A stretch of DNA of 57,168 nt from Hyphomicrobiales bacterium (lineage in GTDB: Bacteria > Pseudomonadota > Alphaproteobacteria > Rhizobiales > Beijerinckiaceae). Location: positions 5,001 to 62,168 of the forward strand of contig JANXWK010000013.1 of assembly GCA_025351165.1 (NCBI GenBank), read 5' to 3'. Each line of letters begins with the position of its first letter. Position 1 is the stretch's first letter. The notes beneath the pieces were generated by a model. That model was not told the DNA's origin and did not search any database. It saw only the letters and a program-made list of their open reading frames with translations. Shown piece by piece: positions 44,128 to 53,907 of this stretch. Made by a program: the position numbers and the translations under genes.

Positions 44128-44991
44128 ATGCATAGCCTTAAGACTCTCGCTATCGCAGGTGCTACTACACTCAGCTTAGCTTCAGCTGGTTTTGCTGGTG
44201 ACCTGCCTCCACCTCCGCTCGCTTTGCCTGTTATGCCAGTTCAGGTATTTGGCAATGATTCAGGCTTTTACCTACGCGGTGATGTTGGTGTTGGTGCCAA
44301 TATAGCTGGAAAACATTCAATTGCCACAACTCCAGGCCCTAATGCTATTGGCGTAACAGGCTATAATGATGACCTTGGAGCCTCTGGCTTTGTGGGTATA
44401 GGTGCTGGTTACGCGATCAATAACTGGTTTCGCGTAGATGGTACACTTGAGTATCGTGGTGGCTCTAAACTATCATCAGTCGATTACTATGGCCCAAATG
44501 CAGCCAATGGTTTTACGACCGGTAAAGACTTTTACAGTGCTAATGTGTCTTCTATTGTTGGTCTTGCCAATGCTTACGTTGATCTTGGTACATGGTATTG
44601 CATAACACCTTACATAGGTGCTGGTGCTGGTTTTGCCAATAACACAATTTCAGGCTTTACCGATATTGGCTATAGTGTTCCAGTGCCACCAGGTGGAACA
44701 TCTGGTGTCTATTTTGGCAAAGGCAGTACAACAAATTTTGCATGGGCACTTATGGCTGGTCTTGGCTATGATGTGACAAGCAACCTGAAACTTGATCTTG
44801 GGTATCGCTATTTAAATATGGGTAAGGCAACGACTGGTAGCTCCGTACCACAGTTTGGACCTCCAACATACAAGTATACACAAAAAGATCTTGCATCTCA
44901 TGATTTTAGAATTGGTATGCGCTGGGTGTTTGCAGATAAGAGTGCTCCGCCACCGCCATCTTACACAGCACCGTTGGTACGTAAATATTAG
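44128..44991 (+). CDS. Outer-membrane beta-barrel protein (Omp25/31-like)
   Basis: A 287-residue surface protein. Signal peptide to about residue 23 (AGATTLSLASAGFAG), then a Pro-rich linker (DLPPPPLALPVMP) and an eight-strand type barrel (GFYLRGDVGVGANI, GFVGIGAGYAINNWFRVDGTLEYRGG, TPYIGAGAGFANN, AWALMAGLGYDVTSNLKLDLGYRYLNMG, DFRIGMRWVF). A second Pro-rich tail ends in an aromatic residue (RKY). Such porin-family proteins anchor the outer membrane in Alphaproteobacteria. AAAGGAC precedes ATG. A TTAAGGTTA motif lies about 100 bp upstream. A strong terminator follows, so the transcript is monocistronic. Confidence 0.85.
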   Translation: MHSLKTLAIAGATTLSLASAGFAGDLPPPPLALPVMPVQVFGNDSGFYLRGDVGVGANIAGKHSIATTPGPNAIGVTGYNDDLGASGFVGIGAGYAINNWFRVDGTLEYRGGSKLSSVDYYGPNAANGFTTGKDFYSANVSSIVGLANAYVDLGTWYCITPYIGAGAGFANNTISGFTDIGYSVPVPPGGTSGVYFGKGSTTNFAWALMAGLGYDVTSNLKLDLGYRYLNMGKATTGSSVPQFGPPTYKYTQKDLASHDFRIGMRWVFADKSAPPPPSYTAPLVRKY

Positions 44992-45013
44992 CCTTGTCTT
45001 TAGCTATACATTT

Positions 45014-45044
45014 AAAGCGTGGATCATAGGATCCACGCTTTTTT
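45014..45044 (+). terminator. Strong terminator after the first beta-barrel gene
   Basis: Perfect 12-bp stem AAAGCGTGGATC/GATCCACGCTTT with an ATAG tetraloop, followed by TTT. Confidence 0.95.
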
Positions 45045-45151
45045 CTTTTATTTTTTTAATACTGTAACTGAATGTTAAGGTTAATTCTTTACTTATCTAT
45101 ACAGAAATTTATCTGCCTTAACCTAATGTGCCCGTAATCTGGAGAGTATAG

Positions 45152-46006
45152 ATGCAACGGATATCAAAGCTTATAATACCAACCTCTTTTTTTATACTGG
45201 GCGCAACGGGTTTGCAGGGTGTAAAGGCGGCTGATTTTGGTGGAACAGCATTGCGCGGATCAATTCAGCCACAGCAGCAATCAACCGCTGCGCTTTGGGA
45301 TGGCGTATATGTTGGGGCGCTGGGTGGGTATAGCAGCGGGACAGTTGGCAAGACCAGTGGATATGCAAATATTGCGCCTGTTGTTAATGGTCTAGAGATT
45401 GATTCTTTAGGTGGACTTAGACAGTCGCTTGTAACGCCGTCTCGCGCTGTTAGTAATTCTAACTTTGGTGGTTTTGTTGGTTATAACTCAACTTGGGAAG
45501 ACGCAGTGGTTGGTATTGAAGTTGATTACATGCGAACAAAACTTAATGCCGAAAGTAATCTTGATTATGCTGTTAGGTTTAATGGCAAAAATGCTCCTAT
45601 AACCGAGTATAATGTAAAGGCAAAAGTAAATACTTCTTCTAAAATAACAGACATGGCCACTCTACGTGGTCGAGTTGGTTACGCAGTGGGAAATGCGCTT
45701 CCATTCTTAACTGTAGGGGTTGCCTTTGCCCACGGTCGGTTTAGCAATAACACTTATATTAATGTTGATCAGACTATTTCACCCTCAACTGTTTCTAGTC
45801 CTGCTACAGGACTAAGTCCTTTTGAAAGAGGCTATACCAACAGAGACAGATTTGCCGCTGGTTTAGCTCTTGGAGCAGGTATTGACTATGCTTTCACATC
45901 AGCCATATTTTTGCGGGCTGAGTATCAATATATTAAATTTAGCTCATTGGGTGGCGGGCAGGTTGCAATCAACAATGCACGTGCTGGTGTTGCCGCAAAG
46001 TTTTAA
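45152..46006 (+). CDS. Second outer-membrane beta-barrel protein (Omp25/31-like)
   Basis: A 284-residue protein with a signal peptide ending at VKAAD, a Gln-rich linker (SIQPQQQST), then alternating barrel strands (WDGVYVGALGGYSSGTVG, FGGFVGYNSTWEDAVVGIEVDYMRTK, ATLRGRVGYAVGNALPFLTVGVAFAHG, RFAAGLALGAGIDYAFTSAIFLRAEYQYIKF) and a C-terminal Phe (AAKF), the beta-barrel insertion signal. It is similar in design to the barrel protein upstream but not closely alike in sequence. TTAAGGTTAA and TTAACCTAATG lie 24-77 bp before the ATG. It has its own terminator. Confidence 0.85.
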   Translation: MQRISKLIIPTSFFILGATGLQGVKAADFGGTALRGSIQPQQQSTAALWDGVYVGALGGYSSGTVGKTSGYANIAPVVNGLEIDSLGGLRQSLVTPSRAVSNSNFGGFVGYNSTWEDAVVGIEVDYMRTKLNAESNLDYAVRFNGKNAPITEYNVKAKVNTSSKITDMATLRGRVGYAVGNALPFLTVGVAFAHGRFSNNTYINVDQTISPSTVSSPATGLSPFERGYTNRDRFAAGLALGAGIDYAFTSAIFLRAEYQYIKFSSLGGGQVAINNARAGVAAKF

Positions 46007-46034
46007 CGGTAGCTGCACTTAGTTTGAATACGTC

Positions 46035-46060
46035 AAAAGCACCCTTGATGGGTGCTTTTT
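46035..46060 (+). terminator. Terminator of the second beta-barrel gene
   Basis: Perfect 10-bp stem AAAAGCACCC/GGGTGCTTTT with a 5-nt loop, followed by T. Confidence 0.93.
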
Positions 46061-46241
46061 GATTGCTGTGAAGCGTTGCTTTCTTACCCCTCATAGTCAT
46101 TTCAAATAATAAATCTACGTTTATAATGCTGTTTTTGTAGGCAAAACGAAGTGGCGACCCGCGATCCAGAAATATTGACAAAATCACTCATATAAGTGGT
46201 TTAGATTATAGTTTTTCTGGATCATGAGTCTCGTTTTACTC

Positions 46242-46486
46242 GCACGCGTTACTTGTTACTTGCATGCGTTACTTGCACGCGAAGAAACCTGAGGCAGATT
46301 TCAGACAATTTGAGGGTAACAAAAAATTGAATCGTTTTATTTGATATTAGCTTTAGTACCGTTCATTAGCTTTAGCACCGTTAAGGACTAAGTTTGTTAC
46401 TGTTAAAACTGACATAGCTTTTCTAAAATGGATGTATGGTTTTACGATTGCAGCAGTTACGATTATTTTTCATTTACTGTTAAAAC
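46242..46486 (+). repeat. Intergenic mosaic of short direct repeats upstream of serC
   Basis: The 440-bp stretch 46061-46500 has no convincing gene but four duplicated words: GCACGCGTTACTTG and GCATGCGTTACTTG (46242-46255, 46262-46275); ATTAGCTTTAGTACCGTTC and ATTAGCTTTAGCACCGTTA in tandem (46346-46364, 46365-46383); TTACTGTTAAAAC (46397-46409, 46474-46486); TTACGATT (46442-46449, 46457-46464). Confidence 0.8.
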
Positions 46487-46504
46487 AGCATTAGTTTTTA
46501 TCCT

Positions 46505-46583
46505 TTGACGAAACTTCACTCCTCGTGTAGCAACAAAACTGGGACATCTCCCCCCAACGGGAGACGCCACTCTGTGAGGATGG
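46505..46583 (+). promoter_or_regulatory. Structured leader of serC (position of the serC RNA motif)
   Basis: GC-rich leader directly before serC. CATCTCCC and GGGAGACG form a hairpin (7 of 8 pairs, 6-nt loop, about 46545-46566), and TCCTC near 46522 can pair with GAGGA at the ribosome site (46576-46580), masking it. An alphaproteobacterial serC RNA motif is known at this position; identity is inferred from place and structure without alignment. Confidence 0.5.
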
Positions 46584-47771
46584 ATGACAGATATGACAAA
46601 TGTAACGATGCCAACACTCAAGCCTCTTTGCCCGAATTTTTCGTCTGGCCCTTGTGCCAAGCGTCCAGGCTGGACACCAAAAGCCTTGGAGAATGCAGTT
46701 TTAGGCCGCTCGCATCGCGCGAAAATTGGCAAAACGCGCCTCAAGCAATCTATTGAACTGACCCGCGAAGTTTTGAATGTGCCAGCCGATTACCGTATTG
46801 GTATTGTGCCAGCCTCTGATACTGGCGCGGTTGAAATGGCAATGTGGTCGCTTCTGGGTGCGCGCGGTGTTGATATGGTTGCATGGGAGTCCTTTGGCTC
46901 TACCTGGGTTTCTGATGTCGTTAAGCAGCTCAAGCTTACAGATGTGCGTAAACTAACCGCTAGCTATGGCGATATTGTTGATCTTTCAGCTATTGATACC
47001 AAAACACGCGATGTGGTGTTTACATGGAATGGTACAACATCTGGTGTACGTGTGCCAAATGCAGACTGGATTGCGGGCGACCGTGAGGGTTTGACAATTT
47101 GTGATGCAACGTCAGCTGCTTTTGCTCAGGATCTCGATTGGCCAAAGCTGGATGTAACCACATTCTCCTGGCAGAAGGCTCTGGGAGGGGAAGCCGCGCA
47201 TGGTGTTCTTATTCTATCGCCCCGTGCTGTTGCACGTTTGGAAAGTTATACACCAGCCTGGCCTCTGCCAAAGATATTTCAGCTCACAAAAGGCGGCAAG
47301 CTGATTGAGGGTATATTTGAGGGTGAAACCATCAACACGCCTTCCATGCTGTGTGTTGAGGATTACATTGATGCGCTCAACTGGGCAAAATCTGTTGGTG
47401 GCCTTAAAGGCATGATGGCGCGAGCAGATGCCAATTTAGCAGCATTGGAGGCTTTTGTTGCCACAAGTTCATGGGCTGGCTTTCTGGCAAAAACGAAAGA
47501 GACGCGCTCCAACACCAGTGTGTGCCTGTCGATTGTAGATAGCGATGTGGTCAATAAGGGCGCTGATGCTGTAGCAGCCGTTGCCAAATCGCTTGTAGCT
47601 GCCCTTGATAAACAGGGCGTTGCCTATGATATCGGCGCGTATCGCGATGCGCCATCAGGCCTGCGTATATGGTGCGGGGCAACAGTTGAAACGGCAGATG
47701 TAGAGGCTCTCATACATTGGCTAGACTGGGCTTATGCACAAGCCAAAGCCGAATTAATAAAAGCTGCCTAA
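46584..47771 (+). CDS. serC: Phosphoserine aminotransferase
   Basis: PLP enzyme converting 3-phosphohydroxypyruvate to phosphoserine in serine synthesis. The 395-residue protein is of the alphaproteobacterial type: [13 protein letters not shown] at the start, [11 protein letters not shown], the PLP-binding region [25 protein letters not shown], and Lys198 in [10 protein letters not shown] as Schiff-base residue. The ATG 46584 follows GAGGATGG; that GAGGA can be paired in the leader. serA follows after 132 bp in the same direction, so the first two committed steps of the pathway are together. Confidence 0.95.
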   Translation: MTDMTNVTMPTLKPLCPNFSSGPCAKRPGWTPKALENAVLGRSHRAKIGKTRLKQSIELTREVLNVPADYRIGIVPASDTGAVEMAMWSLLGARGVDMVAWESFGSTWVSDVVKQLKLTDVRKLTASYGDIVDLSAIDTKTRDVVFTWNGTTSGVRVPNADWIAGDREGLTICDATSAAFAQDLDWPKLDVTTFSWQKALGGEAAHGVLILSPRAVARLESYTPAWPLPKIFQLTKGGKLIEGIFEGETINTPSMLCVEDYIDALNWAKSVGGLKGMMARADANLAALEAFVATSSWAGFLAKTKETRSNTSVCLSIVDSDVVNKGADAVAAVAKSLVAALDKQGVAYDIGAYRDAPSGLRIWCGATVETADVEALIHWLDWAYAQAKAELIKAA

Positions 47772-47903
47772 TCTTATTTACCGTTGTCAAAAGCTTAATC
47801 TAGCAATCTAGAAAATATTTCCAAGATCTGGATTGTTTTGTCGCCAAGCCAAACGCAATGACGGATTATAACAGTTTTCTCAAAATTATAAGGTATTTAC
47901 ATT

Positions 47904-49496
47904 ATGACAAAACCTCGCGTACTTATATCCGATGCCCTCTCTCCTGCAGCTGTACAGATTTTCAAAGATCGCGGCATTGATGTCACTTTTGATCCGTCCT
48001 TGGGCAAAGACAAAGATAAGCTTGCAGCCATTATTGGCGAGTATGATGGTTTGGCTATTCGCTCTGCCAGCAAGGCAACGGCAAAACTTCTTGAGAGCGC
48101 GACAAAGCTTAAAGTGATTGGACGCGCTGGCATTGGCGTTGACAATGTTGATATTCCAGCAGCTACCGCCAAGGGCGTTATTGTGATGAATACGCCTTTT
48201 GGTAATTCAATCACCACTGCAGAACACGCGATTGCGATGATGTTTGCAGTTGCGCGGCAAATACCAGAAGCCAATACCTCAACGCATGAAGGCAAATGGG
48301 AAAAAAACCGCTTTATGGGTGTTGAGCTTACATCTAAAACACTTGGCATTATTGGTTGTGGCAATATTGGATCAATTGTTGCCCGTAAAGCAAATGGTCT
48401 GGAAATGAAGGTGATCGCATTCGATCCGTTCTTGTCCCTTGAGCGTGCAATTGATATTAATGTTGAAAAGGTGGAGTTGGAAGAGCTGCTTAAACGTGCT
48501 GATTTCATTACGCTGCACACACCCATGACTGAAAAAACAAAGAATATTTTAAGCCGTGAAAACCTGGGTAAAACTAAAAAAGGCGTGAGGATTATCAATT
48601 GTGCACGTGGTGGCTTGGTGGATGAAGAGGCTTTGGCTGATTTATTGAAATCCGGTCATATAGCAGGTGCAGGGTTTGATGTGTTTGCAGAAGAGCCAGC
48701 GGAAAATAATGTGTTATTCAATCTGCCAAACGTGGTTGTAACGCCGCATTTAGGTGCCGCCACAACTGAAGCGCAGGAAAATGTTGCCTTGCAGGTCGCA
48801 GAACAAATGTCAGATTATCTTTTACGAGGCGCGATTTCCAATGCGGTCAATTTCCCCTCAATCACGGCAGAAGAGGCTCCAAAAATGAAGCCGTTTGTGG
48901 CTTTGGCTGAGCAGTTAGGTTCCTTTCTGGGGCAGCTTACAGATGCGTCCATCAAAAGTATCCGTATTGAGTATGAGGGTGTTGTTTCGACTTTAAATAC
49001 GCGTGCGCTCAACGCAGCAGCAGTGTGCGGTGTGTTGAGGGCCTTTTCACCAGAGGTGAATATGGTCAATGCGCCAATGGTTGCAAAAGAAAAAGGGATA
49101 ATAATAGAAGAAGTTAAACGTGAGGCCTCTGGCAATGTTGAAAGCCTCATCCGCATTACTGTAGATGCAACAGATATGCCGCGCCATGCAGCTGGAACTG
49201 TGTTTCATGATGGGAAACCACGCATTGTGGACATTCGTGATATTGCGATTGATGCAGAATTTGCGCCTCATATGCTTTATGTACGTAATGAAGACAAGCC
49301 AGGCTTTATTGGCCAGTTTGGCTCACTGCTAGGTGAGGCTGGTGTTAATGTTGCCACGTTCAATCTAGGACGTGCATCACTTGGAGGGGATGCGATCTGT
49401 TTTGTGGCGGTTGACAGTCCTATAAGTGATGAGCTGATTGCCAAAATTGAAAGTCTGCCCATGGTGAAACGTGCACGCAGATTGAAATTTACTTGA
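47904..49496 (+). CDS. serA: D-3-phosphoglycerate dehydrogenase
   Basis: First enzyme of serine synthesis, oxidising 3-phosphoglycerate with NAD. The 530-residue chain is the long form: substrate and nucleotide domains (GRAGIGVDNVDIPAATAKGVIVMNTP, GIIGCGNIGSIVARKANG, INCARGGLVDEEALADLL, VTPHLGAATTEAQENVALQVAEQ), an intervening allosteric domain and a C-terminal ACT domain (MLYVRNEDKPGFIGQFGSLLGEAGVNVATFNLGR), which can bind serine for feedback control. ATG has AAGG upstream; a terminator follows. Confidence 0.97.
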   Translation: MTKPRVLISDALSPAAVQIFKDRGIDVTFDPSLGKDKDKLAAIIGEYDGLAIRSASKATAKLLESATKLKVIGRAGIGVDNVDIPAATAKGVIVMNTPFGNSITTAEHAIAMMFAVARQIPEANTSTHEGKWEKNRFMGVELTSKTLGIIGCGNIGSIVARKANGLEMKVIAFDPFLSLERAIDINVEKVELEELLKRADFITLHTPMTEKTKNILSRENLGKTKKGVRIINCARGGLVDEEALADLLKSGHIAGAGFDVFAEEPAENNVLFNLPNVVVTPHLGAATTEAQENVALQVAEQMSDYLLRGAISNAVNFPSITAEEAPKMKPFVALAEQLGSFLGQLTDASIKSIRIEYEGVVSTLNTRALNAAAVCGVLRAFSPEVNMVNAPMVAKEKGIIIEEVKREASGNVESLIRITVDATDMPRHAAGTVFHDGKPRIVDIRDIAIDAEFAPHMLYVRNEDKPGFIGQFGSLLGEAGVNVATFNLGRASLGGDAICFVAVDSPISDELIAKIESLPMVKRARRLKFT

Positions 49497-49551
49497 AACA
49501 GGATATTTGTTTGACTTTATTAAAATGTGCTTTCTAGAAAACGATTTATGG

Positions 49552-49579
49552 AAAAGCGACCTGTCAGGCCGCTTTTTTT
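49552..49579 (+). terminator. Terminator of serA
   Basis: Stem AAAAGCG-CCTG with CAGG-CGCTTTT (one internal mismatch) closed by one-base loop region, followed by TTT. Confidence 0.85.
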
Positions 49580-49680
49580 ACATTCAATATTAACGTGAAA
49601 ACTGTTTTATTCAATTATTTACACTTTATCATTTACTGTCGCTCATTGAGACTTTAAATTTTAAATATATTGATACAGTC

Positions 49681-51690
49681 ATGCATTGGACGATACGTCA
49701 GAGATTAATTACCTTAGTTACTGTCTTCTTGTTGCCTATAACAGTTTTTGGCTATCTTTATCTGGCTCAAGTTAATGAAAATATTGGAATTGCTGCCAAA
49801 GAGTTGCGTGGAATACATTATTTAAGATCAATATGGCGTGTAATGCTGCTTTCTAATCAGGCTTCATCGGGCATTAAAGTTGGAGATGCTCTAACCAATG
49901 CTCAAAAAGATCTAGAAGAAAAATCGGCTCTCTATGATACAGACATGGCCTCAGTCTCAGAATCGTATTTTCTGAAAAACACACTTTTGTCGCTCAATCT
50001 CATCAATGCAAACAGTTTAAGTCAGACTCAAAGAAATAGTATTTATACTGCTGCTACTGCTCTTTATGAAAAAGTGGGTGATAGTTCCAACATAACCCTC
50101 GATCCTGTCGTTGATACTTATTATCTGGGAGATGTTATTATACAGCGTGCACCTGAACTTACCCTCAGTTTACGTGAGATGATGGAAATATCCGACTTGA
50201 CACTATCAGGGAAAAGGTCCCTTTTTCTTGACCAGCTCCAGCTAGTTGAAAAAACGCAGAGGTTGCGTTCTGCTTTTGAACAGTTTCATGCAGCTATTGA
50301 AAAATCTTTGTCAGGCTACTCAAATCAGGAAACAAAAAAAGCTGTAGAAAACTGGCTTGAAAAAAATAAAGACGATGCTGTTAGACTGCTTGGTCTTACT
50401 TCCTCTATTCGAGTAAATATGTATTACAAGACAGATATGAACTCTAACCTTGTAGAAATTACAAAACAATCCAAAGACATGATTGCCAAGTTTGATGGTT
50501 CCTGGAAATTTGCAGCAGATGAATTTCAAAACCTATTGGAAATCAGGGTTTCCAATTTTAAACAGATAATGTTTATTTCTATTAGTGTTGCTATAGTAAG
50601 TGCCATGCTTGCCTTTATGTTGGCATATATGATGTCCAATACTATTTTAAAGGCTCTGGACTACTTGCGCAAAAGCATTCACGATGCTGCAGAGGGTGAT
50701 ATTGGTCATAAAACGCCATTCATGGAACTTAAAACTGAGATAGGCTCAATAGCCCGATCAGTAGACCGGTTGAGTAAAATTACTGTATCTCGCTTAAATG
50801 ATGCAAATACAAAAGAGCGTGAACAGGCTTTACGAGATAGCTACGGGGAGACCATGCGGTTTGCAGCATCTGAAATCAGATCGGCTACAGCCGGGATTAT
50901 TGCTCAGCTCAGAGCTGCCTCTGCATCGCTTCAGGACACAATTTCGATGGTTTGTGAAACGTCTGCCGATACGCAGATGCAGATGGCAGATACATCTACA
51001 ACCCTGCAAAATACTGCTTCTAATATTGACGCTGTTGCAGCCTCATCAGAAGAATTTGCGCGTTCTATTTCTGAAATTACACTCCAGACCAACCAGTCAT
51101 CCAGAATTTCTGATGAGGTGCAAGTTGGTGTTCAAACTGTTGAAGACTGCGTTGGTAACCTAAGAAATACAGCGTCTAAAATCGGCAATATTGTCTCGAT
51201 CATTTCTAAAATATCGTCTCAAACCAACCTTCTGGCACTCAATGCAACTATTGAGGCCGCGCGTGCAGGGGAGGCTGGTAAAGGGTTTAGCGTGGTAGCT
51301 GGTGAAGTAAAACAGCTTGCAGCCCAGACTGAATCCGCAACAAAAGATATTGATGTTCAGATACGACAAATTCAAAGCGCTATTGCAGAAGTGTCTACCA
51401 CAGTTGTTAAAATCAACGAAGTTGCGTCTCGTGCGAATGATGTAAGTATATCAATTGCAAGTGCAGTGCAGGAGCAAAGTGCTGTAAGTGATGATATTGG
51501 TGAACATGTCAGGCGTGTTGCAACACAGACCAGTTATGCATCAGCTGCGGTAACAGAAGTCACAAACATGGCAATTACTGCAAGGCTTGAGGTTATGAAA
51601 CTCCAGAATATGTCGAAGGATCTTATTTCGCGCGCAGATGAGCTGGAGCTACGTATTGAAAACGTACTTGATGTTATGGTTGCTGCATAA
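49681..51690 (+). CDS. Methyl-accepting chemotaxis protein
   Basis: Transmembrane chemoreceptor of 669 residues. TM1 lies at about 11-32 ([21 protein letters not shown]), a periplasmic sensor of about 260 residues follows, and TM2 is near 296-318 ([23 protein letters not shown]). A HAMP segment ([36 protein letters not shown]) leads to the signalling hairpin, whose tip has [44 protein letters not shown]. The sensor domain is not a recognised Cache or 4HB type. No CheR-binding pentapeptide at the C-terminus. Monocistronic; ligand unknown. Confidence 0.92.
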   Translation: MHWTIRQRLITLVTVFLLPITVFGYLYLAQVNENIGIAAKELRGIHYLRSIWRVMLLSNQASSGIKVGDALTNAQKDLEEKSALYDTDMASVSESYFLKNTLLSLNLINANSLSQTQRNSIYTAATALYEKVGDSSNITLDPVVDTYYLGDVIIQRAPELTLSLREMMEISDLTLSGKRSLFLDQLQLVEKTQRLRSAFEQFHAAIEKSLSGYSNQETKKAVENWLEKNKDDAVRLLGLTSSIRVNMYYKTDMNSNLVEITKQSKDMIAKFDGSWKFAADEFQNLLEIRVSNFKQIMFISISVAIVSAMLAFMLAYMMSNTILKALDYLRKSIHDAAEGDIGHKTPFMELKTEIGSIARSVDRLSKITVSRLNDANTKEREQALRDSYGETMRFAASEIRSATAGIIAQLRAASASLQDTISMVCETSADTQMQMADTSTTLQNTASNIDAVAASSEEFARSISEITLQTNQSSRISDEVQVGVQTVEDCVGNLRNTASKIGNIVSIISKISSQTNLLALNATIEAARAGEAGKGFSVVAGEVKQLAAQTESATKDIDVQIRQIQSAIAEVSTTVVKINEVASRANDVSISIASAVQEQSAVSDDIGEHVRRVATQTSYASAAVTEVTNMAITARLEVMKLQNMSKDLISRADELELRIENVLDVMVAA

Positions 51691-51724
51691 TTGCGTTACA
51701 ATTCGTGAAAAAACTTGATGTGGG

Positions 51725-52639
51725 TCAGCTTTGTTTTGGCTTACCCCGCTCAGCCAGCATAATGCCGGTCAACACAAGAGCCAAGGCAGCGATATGATAA
51801 AAACCAAACTGTTCCCCCAAAACTAAAACTGACAGGACTGCCCCCATGACTGGTATGAGATTTATGAAAATACCAGTTCGAGAAGAGCCTATCATTTCAA
51901 TCGCGCGAATGTAAAAAAGTTGGGAAATGGTAGATGGGAAGATAATTATATAAACCAATATCAGCCAGCCTTTTAGCGATGGCAGAATCATATCGCCGTT
52001 CAGATACTCAATAAATACCAGAGGTAGGCTAGTTATAAATGCAGCTAGAGCCAGAAATGTGAATAAACTAATGGCATGAACGGCAGGTCTGTTGCGCAGA
52101 CCAAGTGTGTAAACGGCTGAAGATAAACATGCCACAAGAAATAGTATGTCTCCCATGTTGAAAGTAAGCGTTTTTAATGTTTCAAATTTACCACTGCTTG
52201 CAACGGTTAAAATGCCTGCAAGAGATACGGAAACGCCTATAATCTGCATCCAAGTGCTATGACTTCCAAACCAAACAAAAGCACCTATCAATACAAAAAC
52301 TGGGATGCTCCCCTGAATAATTGAAAGATTAATTCCGCTTGTTAAATGGGCTGCATAGTAAAAAAGAGCGTTAAACAGTGAAAAACCTGCGATGGACTGA
52401 AACGTGACATACTTCCAGTGTGGACTGATATCCAGCCATTGCTGTTTAAAGGTTCCGCGACCAAAATAAAGCATGATGATGGATGCAAAAAACCACCGTA
52501 ATGTTGAAACAACCATGGGCGACATTTCGGGTACAGCAAGTCTGCTTGCAACAGTGTTGCCTGCCCACATAAGCATGGTTGTGATCAGTAAAACTGCTGG
52601 ACGTTCATATAGATATTTTTGAAATAGACTTATCAGCAA
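51725..52639 (-). CDS. EamA/DMT-family membrane transporter
   Basis: Ten-helix drug/metabolite transporter of 304 residues with two EamA repeats: the first from LLITTMLMWAGNTVASRLAVPEMSPMVVSTLRWFFASIIML, the second from GDILFLVACLSSAVYTLGLRN, each ending in a conserved Pro/Gly helix (SIIQGSIPVFVLIGAFVWFG; FINLIPVMGAVLSVLVLGEQFGFYHIAALALVLTGIMLAE). Family members export amino acids or other metabolites; substrate not evident. ATG at 52639. It converges on the chemoreceptor gene with a 34-bp gap. Confidence 0.88.
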   Translation of the reverse strand: MLISLFQKYLYERPAVLLITTMLMWAGNTVASRLAVPEMSPMVVSTLRWFFASIIMLYFGRGTFKQQWLDISPHWKYVTFQSIAGFSLFNALFYYAAHLTSGINLSIIQGSIPVFVLIGAFVWFGSHSTWMQIIGVSVSLAGILTVASSGKFETLKTLTFNMGDILFLVACLSSAVYTLGLRNRPAVHAISLFTFLALAAFITSLPLVFIEYLNGDMILPSLKGWLILVYIIIFPSTISQLFYIRAIEMIGSSRTGIFINLIPVMGAVLSVLVLGEQFGFYHIAALALVLTGIMLAERGKPKQS

Positions 52640-52940
52640 ACTTATGGCCTTTTAAGAAATCTGAATGTTTGCATAAACTTTTGAGAATCGTTGATTGAAA
52701 TAGGTTAGCACATGGGTTTGATTTTAGTTCAAATGTTTACACCTGCACAATGGTTATATCCCTTGGCCTAGACACTCTGACATAGGGAAAATTGGAGGAA
52801 AAGCCTGATTATAGACTGTTAAGAGGCTTTAAAACCAGCAGACATAAATGGTGAAAGATTTGAATGAGTAAACCCAGCAGGGTGAAGACTTGAATAGTGA
52901 ATTAAAGGTCAGTTACTGACTGCAAATCAAGGATGTTAAA
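52640..52940. other. Divergent intergenic region, EamA transporter / HIT gene
   Basis: About 300 bp holding the two divergent promoters. I see no plausible ORF longer than a few codons, no terminator and no clear repeat. TTGGAGGAAAAG at about 52788-52799 looks like a ribosome site but no ATG frame follows it. Confidence 0.5.
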
Positions 52941-53363
52941 ATGACTGTTGCCTATGATAATCAAAATATTTTTGCCCGCATTTTGCGTGGTGAGTTGCCT
53001 TGCACCAAAGTTTATGAAGATGATGATATTCTTGCATTTATGGATATTATGCCGCGCGCAGATGGACACACGCTGGTTATACCTAAAATGCCCGCCAGAA
53101 CGTTAATTGATATTCAGCCAGAAACTTTATCAAAACTGATCTTGGCAACACAAAAAATTGCTAAAGCGGTGAAAATCGCGATGCGAGCTGATGGTATAAC
53201 TGTCCACCAGTTTAATGAAAGTGCTGGTGGACAGGTTGTGCCTCATATTCATTTTCATGTTATCCCCAGATTTGAGGATGTAGAGCTGAAGGGTCACACG
53301 GGAAAAATGGCAGATGCAGCCATTTTAGCTGAACTGGCAGAGCGGATTAAAGCTGTCGTTTAG
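52941..53363 (+). CDS. HIT-family nucleotide hydrolase/transferase
   Basis: A 140-residue histidine-triad protein. The catalytic motif is HIHFHVIPRF with His102, His104 and His106, and the N-terminal NIFARILRGELPCTKVYEDDDILAFMDIMPRADGHTLVIPKMPARTL is the HinT-like nucleotide pocket. Such enzymes hydrolyse AMP-lysine or other nucleoside phosphoramidates; the cellular role is unclear. ATG with AAGGATG upstream. The convergent DUF3833-like gene stops one base after its own stop, so the two 3' ends nearly overlap. Confidence 0.92.
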   Translation: MTVAYDNQNIFARILRGELPCTKVYEDDDILAFMDIMPRADGHTLVIPKMPARTLIDIQPETLSKLILATQKIAKAVKIAMRADGITVHQFNESAGGQVVPHIHFHVIPRFEDVELKGHTGKMADAAILAELAERIKAVV

Positions 53364-53364
53364 A

Positions 53365-53907
53365 TTATCGAGTTTTTTTCACGAAATCCACGCGTACGCC
53401 TGCAACAGGCAGAAAATACTTGTAAACGAGCGCTGTATTGACTGCCGTTTTATTGCTCGTTCCTGTGATTGTATCGTCAAAGGAGACACGCTGGGTTGAA
53501 CCATCTTTACTTGGTACGTCAATCATATACTTCAATTTAATTGAATCGCCTTCTTGATAAATATCAGCTTTGCCCACCACGTCTTCTCGAGTTCCTTCAT
53601 AGCGGCCTTCAGCAATTTTGGTAAATATCCAGGTTTTGCGGCCTTTTTCGCCATCATCATATTTGAAATCTTCTACTAAGGTAAAGACATTGCCCTTTAA
53701 TTTGCCATAGGTTGTAACACTGAATGTGCGATAAACACCTGCAATCTTGCTTTCAAAAACGCCTCTTGCCTCAGTTTTGCCAGCAAAAAACTTTTCCATT
53801 ACAAAAGGTTCTGCACTTGAAATGCACGGGCCCGCAAACAAGCCCGCTGCTAGAACGAATGAGGCTGAAAAAATTTTAGCTGACGTGTTTGAAAGTGATT
53901 TAAACAT
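53365..53907 (-). CDS. Secreted DUF3833-like protein
   Basis: A 180-residue protein. The ATG at 53907 follows AGGAGA and gives a signal peptide (MFKSLSNTSAKIFSASFVLAAGLFAGPCISSAE); the longer reading from 53964 is rejected. The mature part, FVMEKFFAGKTEARGVFESKIAGVYRTFSV..., FTLVEDFKYDDGEKGRKTWIFTKIAEGRYEGTREDVVGKADIY, SFDDTITG, matches the DUF3833 pattern, a lipocalin-like beta barrel of unknown function. The Cys in the signal (GPCIS) is not a standard lipobox. It converges on the HIT gene. Confidence 0.8.
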   Translation of the reverse strand: MFKSLSNTSAKIFSASFVLAAGLFAGPCISSAEPFVMEKFFAGKTEARGVFESKIAGVYRTFSVTTYGKLKGNVFTLVEDFKYDDGEKGRKTWIFTKIAEGRYEGTREDVVGKADIYQEGDSIKLKYMIDVPSKDGSTQRVSFDDTITGTSNKTAVNTALVYKYFLPVAGVRVDFVKKTR

